From positions 17,515,501-17,579,500 of the forward strand of contig JBAIAC010000057.1 of the NCBI GenBank assembly GCA_037349315.1: a stretch of DNA of 64,000 nt, given 5' to 3'. The notes beneath the pieces are model-generated. The model did not search any database. It was not told the origin of the DNA and saw nothing but the letters and a program-made list of their open reading frames with translations. Positions 31,710 through 41,728 of this stretch are shown in pieces. The first letter of the stretch is position 1. Each line of letters begins with the position of its first letter. The stretch comes from Chelydra serpentina (taxonomy: Eukaryota; Chordata; Testudines; Chelydridae). Both the position numbers and the translations under genes were made by a program.

Positions 31710-32673
31710 AACATAAGAACAGCCGTAGTGGGTCCGACCAATGATCCATCTAGCCCAGTGTCCTGTCTTCTGACAGTGGCCTATGCCAGGTGCTCCAGAG
31801 GGAATGAACAGAACAGATAATAATCAAGTGATCCATCCCCTGTCATCCACTCCCAGCTTCTGGCAAACAGAGGCTAGGGACACCATCCTTGCCCATCCTG
31901 GCTAATAGCCACTGATGGACCTGTCCTCCGTGAATTTATCTAGTCCTTTTCTGAACCGTGTTGTAGCTTTGGCCTTCACAACATCCCCTGGTGATGAGTT
32001 CCACAGAGTGATTGTGTTGTGTGAAGAAATAGTTCCTTTTGTTTGTTTTAAACCTGCTGCCTATTAATTTCATTGGGTGAGTCCTGGGTCTTGTATTATG
32101 TGAAGGAGTAAATAACATTTCCTTATCCACTTTCTCCAAACAGTCAAAATTTTATAGATATCTATCATATCCCCCCCTTAGCCATCTCTTTTCCGACCTA
32201 AAAAGTCCCAGTCTTTTTAACCTCTCGTCATATGAAAGCTGTTCCATACCCCTAATCATTTTTGTTACCCTTCTCTGTACCTTTTCCAATACTAAGGGTA
32301 TGTCTACACTACGAGAATAGTTCGATTTATCTTAAACCGAACTTGTGAAACCAATTTTGCAAAGTCAATCGTGTGAATCCACACCAAGGAAATTAATTCG
32401 AGTTTGTGAGTCCGCAGTAACGGGGCAAGTGTCGACATTGCAAGCGGTGCACTGTGGGTAGCTATCCCACAGTTCCCGCAGTCCCCGCTGCCCATTGGAA
32501 TTCTGGGTCTAGCCCCCAGTGCCTTCTGGGGCCAAAAATGTGTTGAGGGTGGTTTTGGGAACATGTCGTCATTCGACCCACACTCCCGCCCTCTCTACGT
32601 GAAAGCGCTGGCGGGCAATTTCATCGCGCCCTTTTCTGGTGATTGACAGCGTGGACGCCACAGGACAGCGAGC

Positions 32674-33957
32674 ATGGAGCCCTCAGCGATTATCGCTGCT
32701 GTTCTGTCCGTTGTCAACACCTCGCGCCTTATCGTCCACCTTTTCCAGAGGCAGATGCAGAGAAATAGGGTGAGGAGGCAACGGAAGTTCCACGAAGACA
32801 TGAACTCTGAGAGGGGCACAGACCTCTCGCAAAGCATGGGACCCCGGCCCCTAGACATCATGGTGGCAATGGGTCACGTTGATCCTGTGGAACGGCGATT
32901 CTGGGCCAGGGAAACAAGCACTGACTGGTGGGACCACATAGTGTTGCAGGTCTGGGATGAATCCCAGTGGCTGAGAAACTTTCGGATGCGTAAGGGCACT
33001 TTCCTGGAACTTTGTGAGTTGCTGTCCCCGGCCCTAAAGCGCCAGGACACCCGGATGCGAGCTGCCCTGACTATCCAGAAGCGAGTGGCCATAGCCCTGT
33101 GGAAGCTTGCAACACCAGACAGCTACCGGTCAGTCGCGAATCAATTTGGAGTGGGCAAGTCTACCGTGGGGGTTGCTGTGATGCAGGTAGCCCATGCAAT
33201 CGTTGACCTGCTGCTCTCAAAGGTAGTGACCCTTGGAGACGTGCAGGTGATCATAGATGGCTTTTCTGCTATGGGATTCCCAAACTGCGGCGGGGCTATT
33301 GATGGGACACACATCCCTATCCTGGGACCGGCCCACCAGGGCAGCCAGTACATTAACCGTAAGGGCTATTTTTCTATGGTGCTGCAAGCACTAGTGGACC
33401 ATAAAGGACGTTTTACAAACATCAACGTCGGATGGCCGGGCAAGGTTCATGACGCTCGTGTGTTCAGGAACTCTGGTCTGTTCAGACGGCTGCAGGAAGG
33501 TATTTACTTCCCGGACCGCAAAATAAGTGTTGGGGATGTGGAGATGCCTGTAGTGATCCTCGGGGACCCAGCCTACCTGCGAATGCCCTGGCTCATGAAG
33601 CCATACACGGGCGCCCTGGACACTGAAAAGGAGCTCTTCAACTACCGGCTGAGCAAGTGCAGGATGGTGGTGGAGTGTGCCTTTGGCCGTCTGAAGGGGA
33701 GATGGCGAAGCTTACTTACTCGCTCCGATCTCAGCCAAACAAATATCCCTATTGTGATTGCAGCTTGCTGTGTGCTCCACAATCTCTGCGAGAGCAAGGG
33801 GGAGACGTTTATGGTGGGGTGGGAGGTTGAGGCCAATCGCCTGGCTGCTGATTACGCACAGCCGGACACCAGGGTGATTAGAAGATCCCAGCGGGACGCG
33901 CTGCGCATCCGGGAAGCTTTGAAAGCTAGCTTCCAGAGCGAGCAGGGTAACCAGTGA
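32674..33957 (+). CDS. PIF/Harbinger transposase (DDE_Tnp_4, HARBI1-like), intact
   Basis: Catalyses excision and insertion at TWA-type targets, in the nucleus, together with a Myb-like partner. The 427-residue frame is uninterrupted, unlike every other transposase here. An N-terminal basic stretch (RQMQRNRVRRQRKFH, 26-40) could act in nuclear entry. A helix-turn-helix region lies at about 147-165 (TPDSYRSVANQFGVGKSTV). The catalytic triad is legible: D210 in GGAIDGTHIP, D260 in GKVHDARVF and E334 in MVVECAFGRLKGRW. GDPAYL (297-302) and IAACCVLHNLCE (362-373) are typical family blocks. The first Met is used because no upstream in-frame Met with better context was seen. It is a transposon gene; vertebrate HARBI1 is a domesticated relative, but the inverted ends argue against domestication here. 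Confidence 0.93.
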   Translation: MEPSAIIAAVLSVVNTSRLIVHLFQRQMQRNRVRRQRKFHEDMNSERGTDLSQSMGPRPLDIMVAMGHVDPVERRFWARETSTDWWDHIVLQVWDESQWLRNFRMRKGTFLELCELLSPALKRQDTRMRAALTIQKRVAIALWKLATPDSYRSVANQFGVGKSTVGVAVMQVAHAIVDLLLSKVVTLGDVQVIIDGFSAMGFPNCGGAIDGTHIPILGPAHQGSQYINRKGYFSMVLQALVDHKGRFTNINVGWPGKVHDARVFRNSGLFRRLQEGIYFPDRKISVGDVEMPVVILGDPAYLRMPWLMKPYTGALDTEKELFNYRLSKCRMVVECAFGRLKGRWRSLLTRSDLSQTNIPIVIAACCVLHNLCESKGETFMVGWEVEANRLAADYAQPDTRVIRRSQRDALRIREALKASFQSEQGNQ

Positions 33958-35569
33958 CTGTTTCGCTTGTTAAAACTGAAGCTGAACCAGCCCCCGTTTC
34001 TTTACCCAGTTACCGTTGTCTATCCTCTCCAATTACCAGCACCCTTTCCCCCCCCCCCCTTCATTCCCCGCTTTAAAAGTATAATAAAGGAAACATTGTT
34101 TATTAAAACCGTCTCCTTTTTAATGATTTCTCGGTAAAGGGTTGAGACTGGGACGAATACCGCGGTTGGGGAGCGGTTGGAGTGAGGGAAAGGATGCTTC
34201 CCAACTCGGGGAATGACAGGCTCCTGCTCCCTGAGCAGTCCGCAGCGGTGTACTGCTTGTTTCAACGGAGCCTGCAACCCCTCCGGTTCGCAACTCTGTG
34301 AGGGGGGGCCTGTGTGACTTCTTGCCCGGGGATTGCGGCCAATGATCCCCTGCTGCATGGATCTGTCATGCAGGCTATTGCCTGCCGCCAACGATCTGCA
34401 GCCACCCTCCACCACCAGAAAGTGACAGCCCCCCCCTCATAGAGAATAGGAAAACCCCCTCCCAGAATGGCAAGTGTGCCTAGTGAACGCAATGTGAGTG
34501 TGACTTTCTGTTGAACCTTTTCCCCTGTCCCCACCCTGTTATCGGCGACTATCGTCTCAAATCACAAACCACCCCTCCCCTCCCCCAAAATCGAACAGCC
34601 CTTTGAAAGATAGTCAAGGAATCAGGAATTTTCAGAACACAATTTTTTATTAAGGTGAGCAAAATTTTAAGATGAAACTTGGACGGGGGCTGGGGTGGGG
34701 TGCATTTGGAGGGAAGTAAAGGTCCCATCTACATTTTTGGAAAGGAGAGCCTTCTGCTACTGGAGCAGTCCGCAGGGGTGGAGTGATTTTTTCCACGGTC
34801 CCTGCCTCCCCTCGTTCTACTGACTTTGGGTGAGGGGGGAATTGGACTTTGTGGCAGGGGAGGGCGGTTGGAAATAACATACAGAGGTGCCCTTTCCTCC
34901 ATCCTCCGTTCCTGCAGAACGTCAACAAGGCGGCGGAGCATATCTGTTTGCTCCCTCATTAGTCCAAGCAGCGTTTGAGTCGTCTGCTGGTCTTCCACCC
35001 GCCACCTGTCCTCGTGAGCTTCAGCCCTCTGCTCCCGTTCGCTGACTGCTCGCTTGGACCTTGAGACGTCCTCTCTCCGCTGTGCCGCATCATTTCAGGA
35101 ACAGAGCATCAGTTCCGAAAACATGTCGTCCCGGGTTTTTTTTTTGCGCCGCCTGATCTGCGCAAGCCTCTGGGAGGGCAATCCACGGGCAGGAAGGGAG
35201 ACACTCGCAACTGTGGGATGGGAGAAAGGGAGTGAATTCCTCGGAAAGATACATTTTCCTGAACAATGCCTATACTCTTTCCCTGTGAACAAGACCATGC
35301 ATACTGTCTATCACATGTGCACATTCAGATTCACTCAGTACAAGGTCGAATATTATGACTTTGTATTAAGTGCCAGGGGTCCTGGTGTTCAGATCACACA
35401 AGCGGACCTGGACACTGGAAAACTGCTGTCTGGAGACCATGGTAAGCCGTTGCCTTTGGACTGCTGTGACCTAACTTCACAGCAGTGCGGTACTCCCATG
35501 TTTCAATCTCAGTTCCTAGCGATGGCCAGTTCCTGATGCCGGCAAAACCGCTCGGCTACAACGGCTCGC

Positions 35570-35775
35570 CTACACGTTTACCCTCCCCACCCCCACCCCC
35601 TCCGCGGGGCCGGTACCGGGAACTCTCCCTGCCCGCGACCCGCTGTGTTCTAACGGCTCGCCCACCCTCCCCACCCCCTCCGCACCGGGAACTCTCCCTG
35701 CCCGCGACCCGCTGTGTTCTAACGGCTCGCCTACCTTCCCCACCCCCTCCGCGTGGCCGGTTCAGGGAACTCTCC
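35570..35775. repeat. Imperfect tandem repeat in the Harbinger interior
   Basis: About 65-70-bp units recur with GGCTCGCC...CCCCACCCCC...CCGGGAACTCTCCCTGCCCG, then CGACCCGCTGTGTTCTAAC (starts near 35565, 35655, 35725). Three copies, GC-rich, non-coding by appearance. Confidence 0.7.
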
Positions 35776-35911
35776 CTGCCTGCGCACCACAAAGTTTCAG
35801 CGGTTAGCTTCACAGCTACCACCCCCCGCATGTCTGCAAACCGCCGGTTGTCGTTCTTTAAAGGAAAAATCAAGAAGTCACTATACTAACAAAAACACCC
35901 ATTCAAACCAG

Positions 35912-36208
35912 GGCACCGTGACTGATATCACTCTGATGAGGATTTCGGAGACAGACAAAGACCGCATGCTGCGTGAATGCCAGCAAACCCTGGGGCCGTA
36001 TGCCGCCATGCTATGCAAGGCAATGATACCAGAGTACCTGCAGCTTGCATGGCACGGAAAAGTATCCTACCATGGAGGAGATAGTAAGGCCGCTCTCCCT
36101 GGGAACTTGATGCAAAAGCTTTCACTGTACCTACAGGAGAGTTTCACGGAGATCTCCGATGGGGATTTCTCCTCTATCCCCATACATATTGACAGACTAT
36201 TCGAGTAG
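35912..36208 (+). CDS. Conserved third Harbinger ORF, unknown function (probable terminal exon)
   Basis: An open plus-strand segment, antisense within the Myb intron, ends with TAG at 36206-36208. It reads DITLMRISETDKDRMLRECQ, GPYAAMLCKAMIPEYLQLAW, HGKVSYHGGDSKAALPGNLM and YLQESFTEISDGDFSSIPIH, ending HIDRLFE. I know no named family for it. The decayed Harbinger at 45-52 kb has the same segment in the same place and strand (50220-50455: GKVSYHAQKI, ERFIEISQKDSRDIPVYI), so selection or at least shared descent is likely. The frame stays open back to about 35740 through proline-rich text that need not be coding. An acceptor-like CAG precedes 35912. An upstream candidate exon (35310-35441, ending CATG|GTAAGC) has a phase that does not fit 35912, so the gene model is unresolved. 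Confidence 0.45.
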   Translation, partial: GTVTDITLMRISETDKDRMLRECQQTLGPYAAMLCKAMIPEYLQLAWHGKVSYHGGDSKAALPGNLMQKLSLYLQESFTEISDGDFSSIPIHIDRLFE

Positions 36209-38262
36209 TTGCCTTGGAAAAGATTGAAAACTGAAGTGCCTATTGCAAAGCAAGCAATAAAAACACATTGATAACAAACCAATGCCTATTCTATTCAAAA
36301 TAAATGTTTAAAACACCGACCTGACAATCCTTCGCCTGGGTCCTGGTCCGGGCTGCTGCTTTGGGAGGGTTCGTTGGGGATCTCGGTGAGGGTGATGAAC
36401 AGATCCTGGCTGTCGGGGAAATCAGCGGTGAAAGCGCTGTCGACTGCCTCGTCCTCCTCCTCTCCTTCCTCTTCTTCACCGTCCGCGAAAATTTCAGACG
36501 ACGCGGCCGTAGATAAGACCCCGTCGTCAGAGTCCACGGACACTGGTGGTGTAGTGGAGGCAGCACCACCGAGCATAGCATGCAGTGCCTTGTAAAAACG
36601 GCATGTGTGTGGCTGCGATCCGGAGCGTCCGTTGGACTCTTTGTTTTTTTGGTATGCCTGTCGCAGCTCCTTGTTTTTCACGCGGCACTGCGTTGCATCC
36701 CGGACGTATCCTCTCTCCGCCATTGCCTTGGAAATCTTCTCATAAATTTTCGCATTCCGTCTTTTGGATCGCAGCTCCGAAAGCACGGACTCATCGCCCC
36801 ACACAGCGATCAGGTCCAAGACTTCCCGATCAGTCCAAGCTGGAGCTCTCTTCCTATTCTGCGATGTCATGGTCACCACGGCTGCAGAGCTCTGCATCGT
36901 TGCCAGTGCTGCTGAGCTGGCCACGATGTCCAAACAGGAAATGAGATTCAAACTGGCCAGACAGGAAAAGGAATTCAAATTTTCCCGGGGCTTTTCCTGA
37001 GTGGCTGGTCAGAGCATCCGAGCTCGGATTGCTGTCCAGAGTGTCCACTGAGTGGTGCACTGTGGGATAGCTCCAGGAGCTATTAGCGTTGAATTCCGTC
37101 CACAGTAACACGAATTCGACATGGCCATATTGAATTTAGCGCTACTCCCCTCGTCGGGGAGGAGTACAGAAATCGAATTAAAGAGCCATTTATGTCGAAA
37201 TAAATAGCTTCGTAATGTGGACGGGTGCAGGGTTAAATCGAGTTAACGCTGCTAAATTCGACATAAAGTCCTAGTGTAGACCAGGCCTAATATATCTTTC
37301 TTGAGGTGGGGCAACCACATCTGCACACAGTTTCCAAGATGTGAGCATACCATAGATTTATATATTGGCATTATGATATTTTCTACCTTATTATCTATCC
37401 CTTTCCTAATAGTTCTTAACATTCTGTTTGCTTTTTTGACTGCGGCTTCACATTGAGTGATGTTTTCAGAGAACTATCCACAGTGACTCCAAGATCTCTT
37501 TCGAGTGGTAACAGCTAGGTTAGACCCCATCATTTTGAATATATAGAAGGGATTATGTTTTGCAATGTGCATTACTTTGAATTTCATCTTCCATTTTGTT
37601 GCCCAATCACGCAGTTTTGTGAGATCCCTTTGTAACGCTTCACAATCATCTTTGGACTTAACTATCTTGAGCAATTTTACATTGTCAGCAAACTTTGCCA
37701 CCTCACTGTTCACCCCTTTTTCCAGATTGTTTATGAATATGTTGAACAGCATAGATCTCACTACAGATCCTTGGGGAACTCTGCTACTATTTGCCTCTCA
37801 ATTGTAAAAACTGACCATTTATTCCTACCCTTTGTTTCCTGTCTTTTAAACCTGTTACTGATTCATGAGAGGACCTTCCCTCTTATCCCAGACCTACTTA
37901 TTTTGCTTAAGACCCTTTGGTGAGGGACCTTGTTAAAGGCTTCCCGAAAGTCTAAGTACACGATATCCACTGGATCACCCTTGTCCACGTGCTTGTTGAC
38001 CCCCTCAAAGAATTATAATAGATTGGTGAGGCCTGATTTCCCTTTACAAAAGCCATGTTGACTCTTCCCCAACAAATCATGTCATCATTCCATTCTCTTC
38101 TATAGTTTCAATGATTTGCCTGATACTGAAGTTAGGTTACGATCTGTAATTGCCAGGATCACCTCTGGAGCCTTTTTTAAAAACTGGTGTTTCATTAGCT
38201 ATCCTCCAGTCATCTGGTACAGAAGTTGATTTAAAAGCTATGCAGGAGGGCTTCCCCCACCC

Positions 38263-38703
38263 TTCCCCAGGGCCGGCGCTTCCACTAGGTGACCCTAGGT
38301 GGTCGCCTAGGGCGGCAGGATTTGGGGGGCGGGGACTCCCCAGCGGCAAGAAAAGCGGCCGCTGAAACGCTGCCGAGAACATCGGCGAGAACGCCGAGCT
38401 TCCGCCACTGGAGGTGAGCTGCTGGGGGAGCTGCCATGAGCAGGGGGTTGGCTGCTGCGGGTGGGGAGCTGCCGTGAGCGGGGGGTTGGCTGCTGCGGGT
38501 GGGGAGCTGCCGCCGGCGGGGGCTAGCTGACGCGGGGGCTGGATGCTGCTGCGGGTGAGGAGCTGCCGCCAGCGGAGGCTAGTTGACGCGGGGGGGTGGG
38601 GAGCTGACGCGGGTGGGGGCTAGCTGACGCGGGGGCTGGATGCTGCGGGGGGTAGGGAGTTGCCGGGGGGTGGCATTAGCTGGGGGTGGGGGGCGCACAG
38701 GGC
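38263..38703. repeat. hAT-like end with GC-rich minisatellite
   Basis: CAGGGCCGGCGCTTCCACTAGG at about 38270 is the left end of a turtle hAT-type repeat (also 'ggtcgcctagggcggcagg'). From about 38400 to 38680 the sequence is an irregular tandem of 'ggggagctgccg', 'ctagctgacgcggggg' and 'ctggatgctgc' units. No right end is clear before a second hAT-like start at 38704. Confidence 0.6.
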
Positions 38704-38755
38704 TGGTGCAAGGAAGTTTCGCCTACGGCCCTTCCCTCTTTTGTGCTAGTTCACA
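38704..38755. repeat. Second hAT-like terminus fragment
   Basis: CAGGGCTGGTGCAAGGAAGTTTCGCC parallels the start of the element at 63683 (CAGGCCGGTGCAAGGATATTTTGCG). It appears truncated after about 50 bp. Confidence 0.5.
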
Positions 38756-39901
38756 GATGAAGCTCAATCCAGCAGGTGAGCTTTGAGCACACTGACCAGG
38801 TAGGGCCCCCCAGGCAGGTTAGGTGGAGGAACGCCCATTGTCCCTCCGTTCATGCATTTCACTGGGGTTTAGGCATTCAGGTGCCTGGTGTGCAGCTGCA
38901 GGGTGCTTGCTGAGGCAGAAACAAAGGCACCTAGGGAAACTTTACTGCAAAAATGTAGGTGCTGAGTGAGTTTAGGCACCTACCAGGTTCAGGAGCAGCT
39001 GAGTGGGGGCTTTGTGAATCCCAGTGGGGCCTGATTCTGGGATTTAGGTGCCTACACTGGCAGACCAGAGAGGTCAATGTTGATTTCTTTTAGCACACAG
39101 CTGGGGTGCAGCTGTGTGCTAATTGGGCTGCAGGCCATGGGTTGAGAGCCGCTGCCCTAGGAGCTTACGTCACGTTTGAAAACGGGACTTAAGCCCCTAA
39201 GTCCATTGTGGTTTGATTTGGTGTAGGCAGGAGAGAATCAGTGCCGCCTACACCGAGAAACTCAGCTGTGTATATACATTAATCCTCTATCCGTCAGGTC
39301 CTGCTGCTTTGCCTGAGTGGAACTTCTGGATTGCACCAGGAGTTTCTTCCTTTCCCTGCCTCTGGGACATTTTGAAGTTTTCATTTGGGGACCGTTAGTC
39401 TGGATAAGAATTTTGTGCATCACATCAGGATTTTGATTCCCATTTGGGGCATAGAGCTCTGGGGAGCAATATGACAATACTTTGTTGATATGCACTTGAT
39501 TGACAGCTCTGCTCTGTATTTTATTTTTCATTGCTGCAACAGAGATTCAGAATCACATTGGAAGAATGGCTTTTCCTTCTAACAAATGGGAAAGGTCTCT
39601 ACTGGCCTTTCTGTTGCCAACAAACTAAAATAGAGAAAACTCAAGTGTGAGAAATGTTTTGCAATGCTCTGGAACCTGACTGTAGAGTGTTATTGTCTTT
39701 AAGTAATGTTTCTAATCTGTTTTGTTGTTGTAGGTTTTATTTGTGAGTTGGCCTATGAGAGCATCCCAGCACCCAGGTAAATATGCTTCAATGTTTCCCA
39801 AACTCTGAAAATGGCAATTTCTGAGTTATCAGTAAGTTCAAAAACTCTTTTGGGTTGAATCTTAGCTCAGTTCTTTAAAATGGGACTTTTAGCAGATGTA
39901 C
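38756..39901. other. No gene recognised
   Basis: A run with 'taggtgcctacactgg' and 'taggcacctacc' (38880-39070) looks like an old repeat with self-complementary phrases. No exon-like frame. Confidence 0.45.
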
Positions 39902-40083
39902 GGGGGGAGGGATAGCTCAGTGGTTTGAGCATTGGCCTGCTAAACCCAGGGTTGTGAGTTCAATCCTTGAGGGGGCCACTTGGGGATCTGGGGCAAAAAT
40001 TTGGGATTGGTCCTGCTTTGAGCAGGGAGTTGGACTAGATGACCTCCTGAGGTCCCTTCCAACCCTGAGATTCTATGATTCTA
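39902..40083 (+). mobile_element. Turtle tRNA-like (Cry-type) SINE
   Basis: GGGGGGAGGGATAGCTCAGT head, GGGTTGTGAGTTCAATCC B box, AAAAATTTGGGATTGG, and the tail TTGGACTAGATGACCTCCTG ending ATTCTATGATTCTA. Best-preserved full-length copy in the window. Confidence 0.93.
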
Positions 40084-41634
40084 CAGAAAGCTGTTCTTTT
40101 TTGGGGTTGTTTTTTTGCTAAATTTCCAACCCAGAAATAGTCTAGTGAGAGATCTGAAACAATACCAGTTCCAATTGCTGAAGCAACACCATTCTCTAAA
40201 CAGAAAGCTCCCATTAAAAATAAATCTGTGAGGAATAACAGCTGAAACTTTCTCTCTGAGGAATCCAGTATCTTCAGACTCCACTTTGGCCCCAGACTCT
40301 GTTCTGGATCAAATTTATTTCTCAGTGGAATTTATGGTGTTGGTCTTGTCCTACAATGCCCTAAATGGTTTGGGCCTTAGCCATTTGACAGATCCTTCTC
40401 CCCCAGGAAGCTGCATCATTTGTGATCAGCAGAGAGGCTTGAGCTGGTTGGTTTCAGAAGGGGACCACGGGCGGGACGTTTCTCTGAGAAGCTTTCAGCA
40501 CTGACTGTGCTTCCCATGTGGCCTACCCACATTTGTGGCATGGCATGCAGTAAGGCTACCTATTTTCTTGGCCTTTTCCAGGAGGAACAGGCTGACAAAG
40601 TGGGGCTGGTGGTAGGGATTTATTCTCTGTATGCTGGAGCTGGCTGACAGATAGTAAGGCTCTAGTTATACAGATAGTCACTTACTACGTCTAAAGAAAT
40701 ACATAAACAGAGACCTGTGGCTTCATTAATGCCCACAAGGCCCAGTCTGACACTGAGAGCTGTGAACTCCCATGTCACATGATTCCACAGTTCTGGGCTA
40801 ACACACTCACTTTCTCCCTTTAGATCCATTCAGTGATAACCAGCCTTGTCAGATGATGACGTCCTCCTTCTGTTGAGGGAATCATGACTCCACAGCTTAT
40901 TATAATCATTCACCATCTACTCAGTCATGGACAACTCAGTAACTATAAAACATCCTGTGAATTCCAGGTCCACAGCATTGAACTCTGTTAATCATTCAGA
41001 AATCGAGGCCAGTGTTTGAGGATTGAATGTACATTTGAGAGAAAGCAAGGATGGTCTGGAGATGCACACACCGATAGAACCCTGCACAGATCACTAAAGA
41101 GGGCCTAATAAGTGTGTCTGGCAGAAATTATGTCCACAGAAACAAGTCAAACAGTATTGTATTATGTCATATGTACTCTGGGAAGAGAGCGTTCCCTGTT
41201 ATAAGAGTCATCCTGTTCAGCTATTAACTGAGGGCAAACTTTTTCTAGGAAAGTTTTGTCCCAAAGATGGGGCCAACATGGCAATGTAAAATGTTCCTCT
41301 CTCTGCCTTTCACTCTCCAATGCTGATTCTTGCTACCTGCTGGAGAATTAGTTCAAAAAGAAGATGTGGACAAAACAGAAATTAAAACACTTTTTGGCCT
41401 TTGTCTAGATGAGAAATTGTGAAATAAAAATGTAATACACATAAATTCCCACCATTTATACTATAGTCAGTGTTAATATATGGCAGAAATAATATCTCGA
41501 TGATTGCATTAGAACTTGCTGCTTATTAAACTGCATTACTGAAGATATGTTGAAATAAGTTGCAGGAATCTAGTTTAGAAAAATACTTCAACTGCTGCCC
41601 AGGCTCCTGCTTACTAGAAGTTTGTTCTCTTCAG
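40084..41634. other. Intron-like DNA upstream of the HTR1D coding exon
   Basis: No repeat family identified with confidence and no long frame. Under the proposed gene model this is the 3' end of the single large intron. Confidence 0.45.
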
Positions 41635-41728
41635 CCTTGGCGTTCTAGCCACAAAAGTTCCATTTCAGCAGAAACAGCAACATTCGTAACTGTTTATGGC
41701 GGACTGAATTGCAAAGGAAAATCAGAGA
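41621..41728 (+). promoter_or_regulatory. Candidate splice acceptor and 5' UTR of HTR1D coding exon
   Basis: A pyrimidine-rich run and AG (TTTGTTCTCTTCAG|CC) put an exon start at 41635. A second, weaker AG follows at about 41670 (TCCATTTCAG). Either gives a short 5' UTR before the ATG at 41729. Inference from consensus only. Confidence 0.45.

Larger units (their letters stand above)
34729..36897 (-). pseudogene. Harbinger Myb/SANT-like accessory gene, two exons, one stop
   Basis: Harbinger elements encode a Myb-like protein that binds the transposase and the element ends. Exon 1 (36897-36321) has the trihelix/SANT segment: RAPAWTDREVLDLIAVWGDE, LRSKRRNAKIYEKISKAMAE and ATQCRVKNKELRQAYQK, then an acidic tail (EEEEGEEEDEAVD). 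A donor CAG|GTCGGT ends it at 36321. An acceptor CCATCCCACAG opens exon 2 at 35210, and the phases match (TCA G + TT GCG). Exon 2 has IRRRKKKTRDDMFSELML, then TGA at 35097-35095, followed by an open coiled-coil-like region (TTQTLLGLMREQTDMLRRLV) and the C-terminal RRLSFPKM. The intact homologue pattern is seen at 59054-59690. The start may be 36897, 36870 or the far upstream 36978. Confidence 0.75.
32296..37287 (+). mobile_element. PIF/Harbinger DNA transposon, near complete, 4,992 bp
   Basis: Inverted ends are GGGTATGTCTACACTACGAG on the left and, reversed, GGCCTGGTCTACACTAGGAC on the right. The target duplication TAA lies at 32293-32295 and 37288-37290, as expected for Harbinger. Removing it joins 'ccaatac' to 'taatatatcttt' of the host CR1. 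It carries an intact transposase (plus), a two-exon Myb-type gene (minus), and a third open segment between them. Subterminal 'tatcccacagt' blocks near 32463 and 37067 are inverted. One stop in the Myb gene seems the only clear lesion, so it may have been active recently. Confidence 0.92.
31710..38262 (-). mobile_element. CR1 LINE split by a 5-kb Harbinger
   Basis: CR1 3' part at 31710-32295 (aacataagaacagccgtag ... cttttccaatac), continuing at 37288-38262. There the minus strand reads [35 protein letters not shown] (motif C position, second Asp changed to Asn) and VPDDWRIANETPVFKKGSRGDPGNYR (38210-38140). Insert-free length is about 1.56 kb. Its 5' end stops at an hAT-like repeat near 38263. 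Inactive. Confidence 0.88.

Noticed and set aside
32674..33957. Host HARBI1 gene
   Set aside because: The transposase lies between inverted ends with a TAA duplication and beside a transposon Myb gene, so it is an element gene.
35054..35536. 160-codon plus-strand open frame within the Harbinger
   Set aside because: Its first third is antisense to Myb exon 2. The end (ITQADLDTGKLLSGDHG before GTAAGC) could be an exon of the third ORF, but the phase does not fit 35912, so I did not list it as coding.
35556..35873. 105-codon minus-strand frame with RESSR repeats
   Set aside because: Product of the GC-rich tandem repeat, in the Myb intron.
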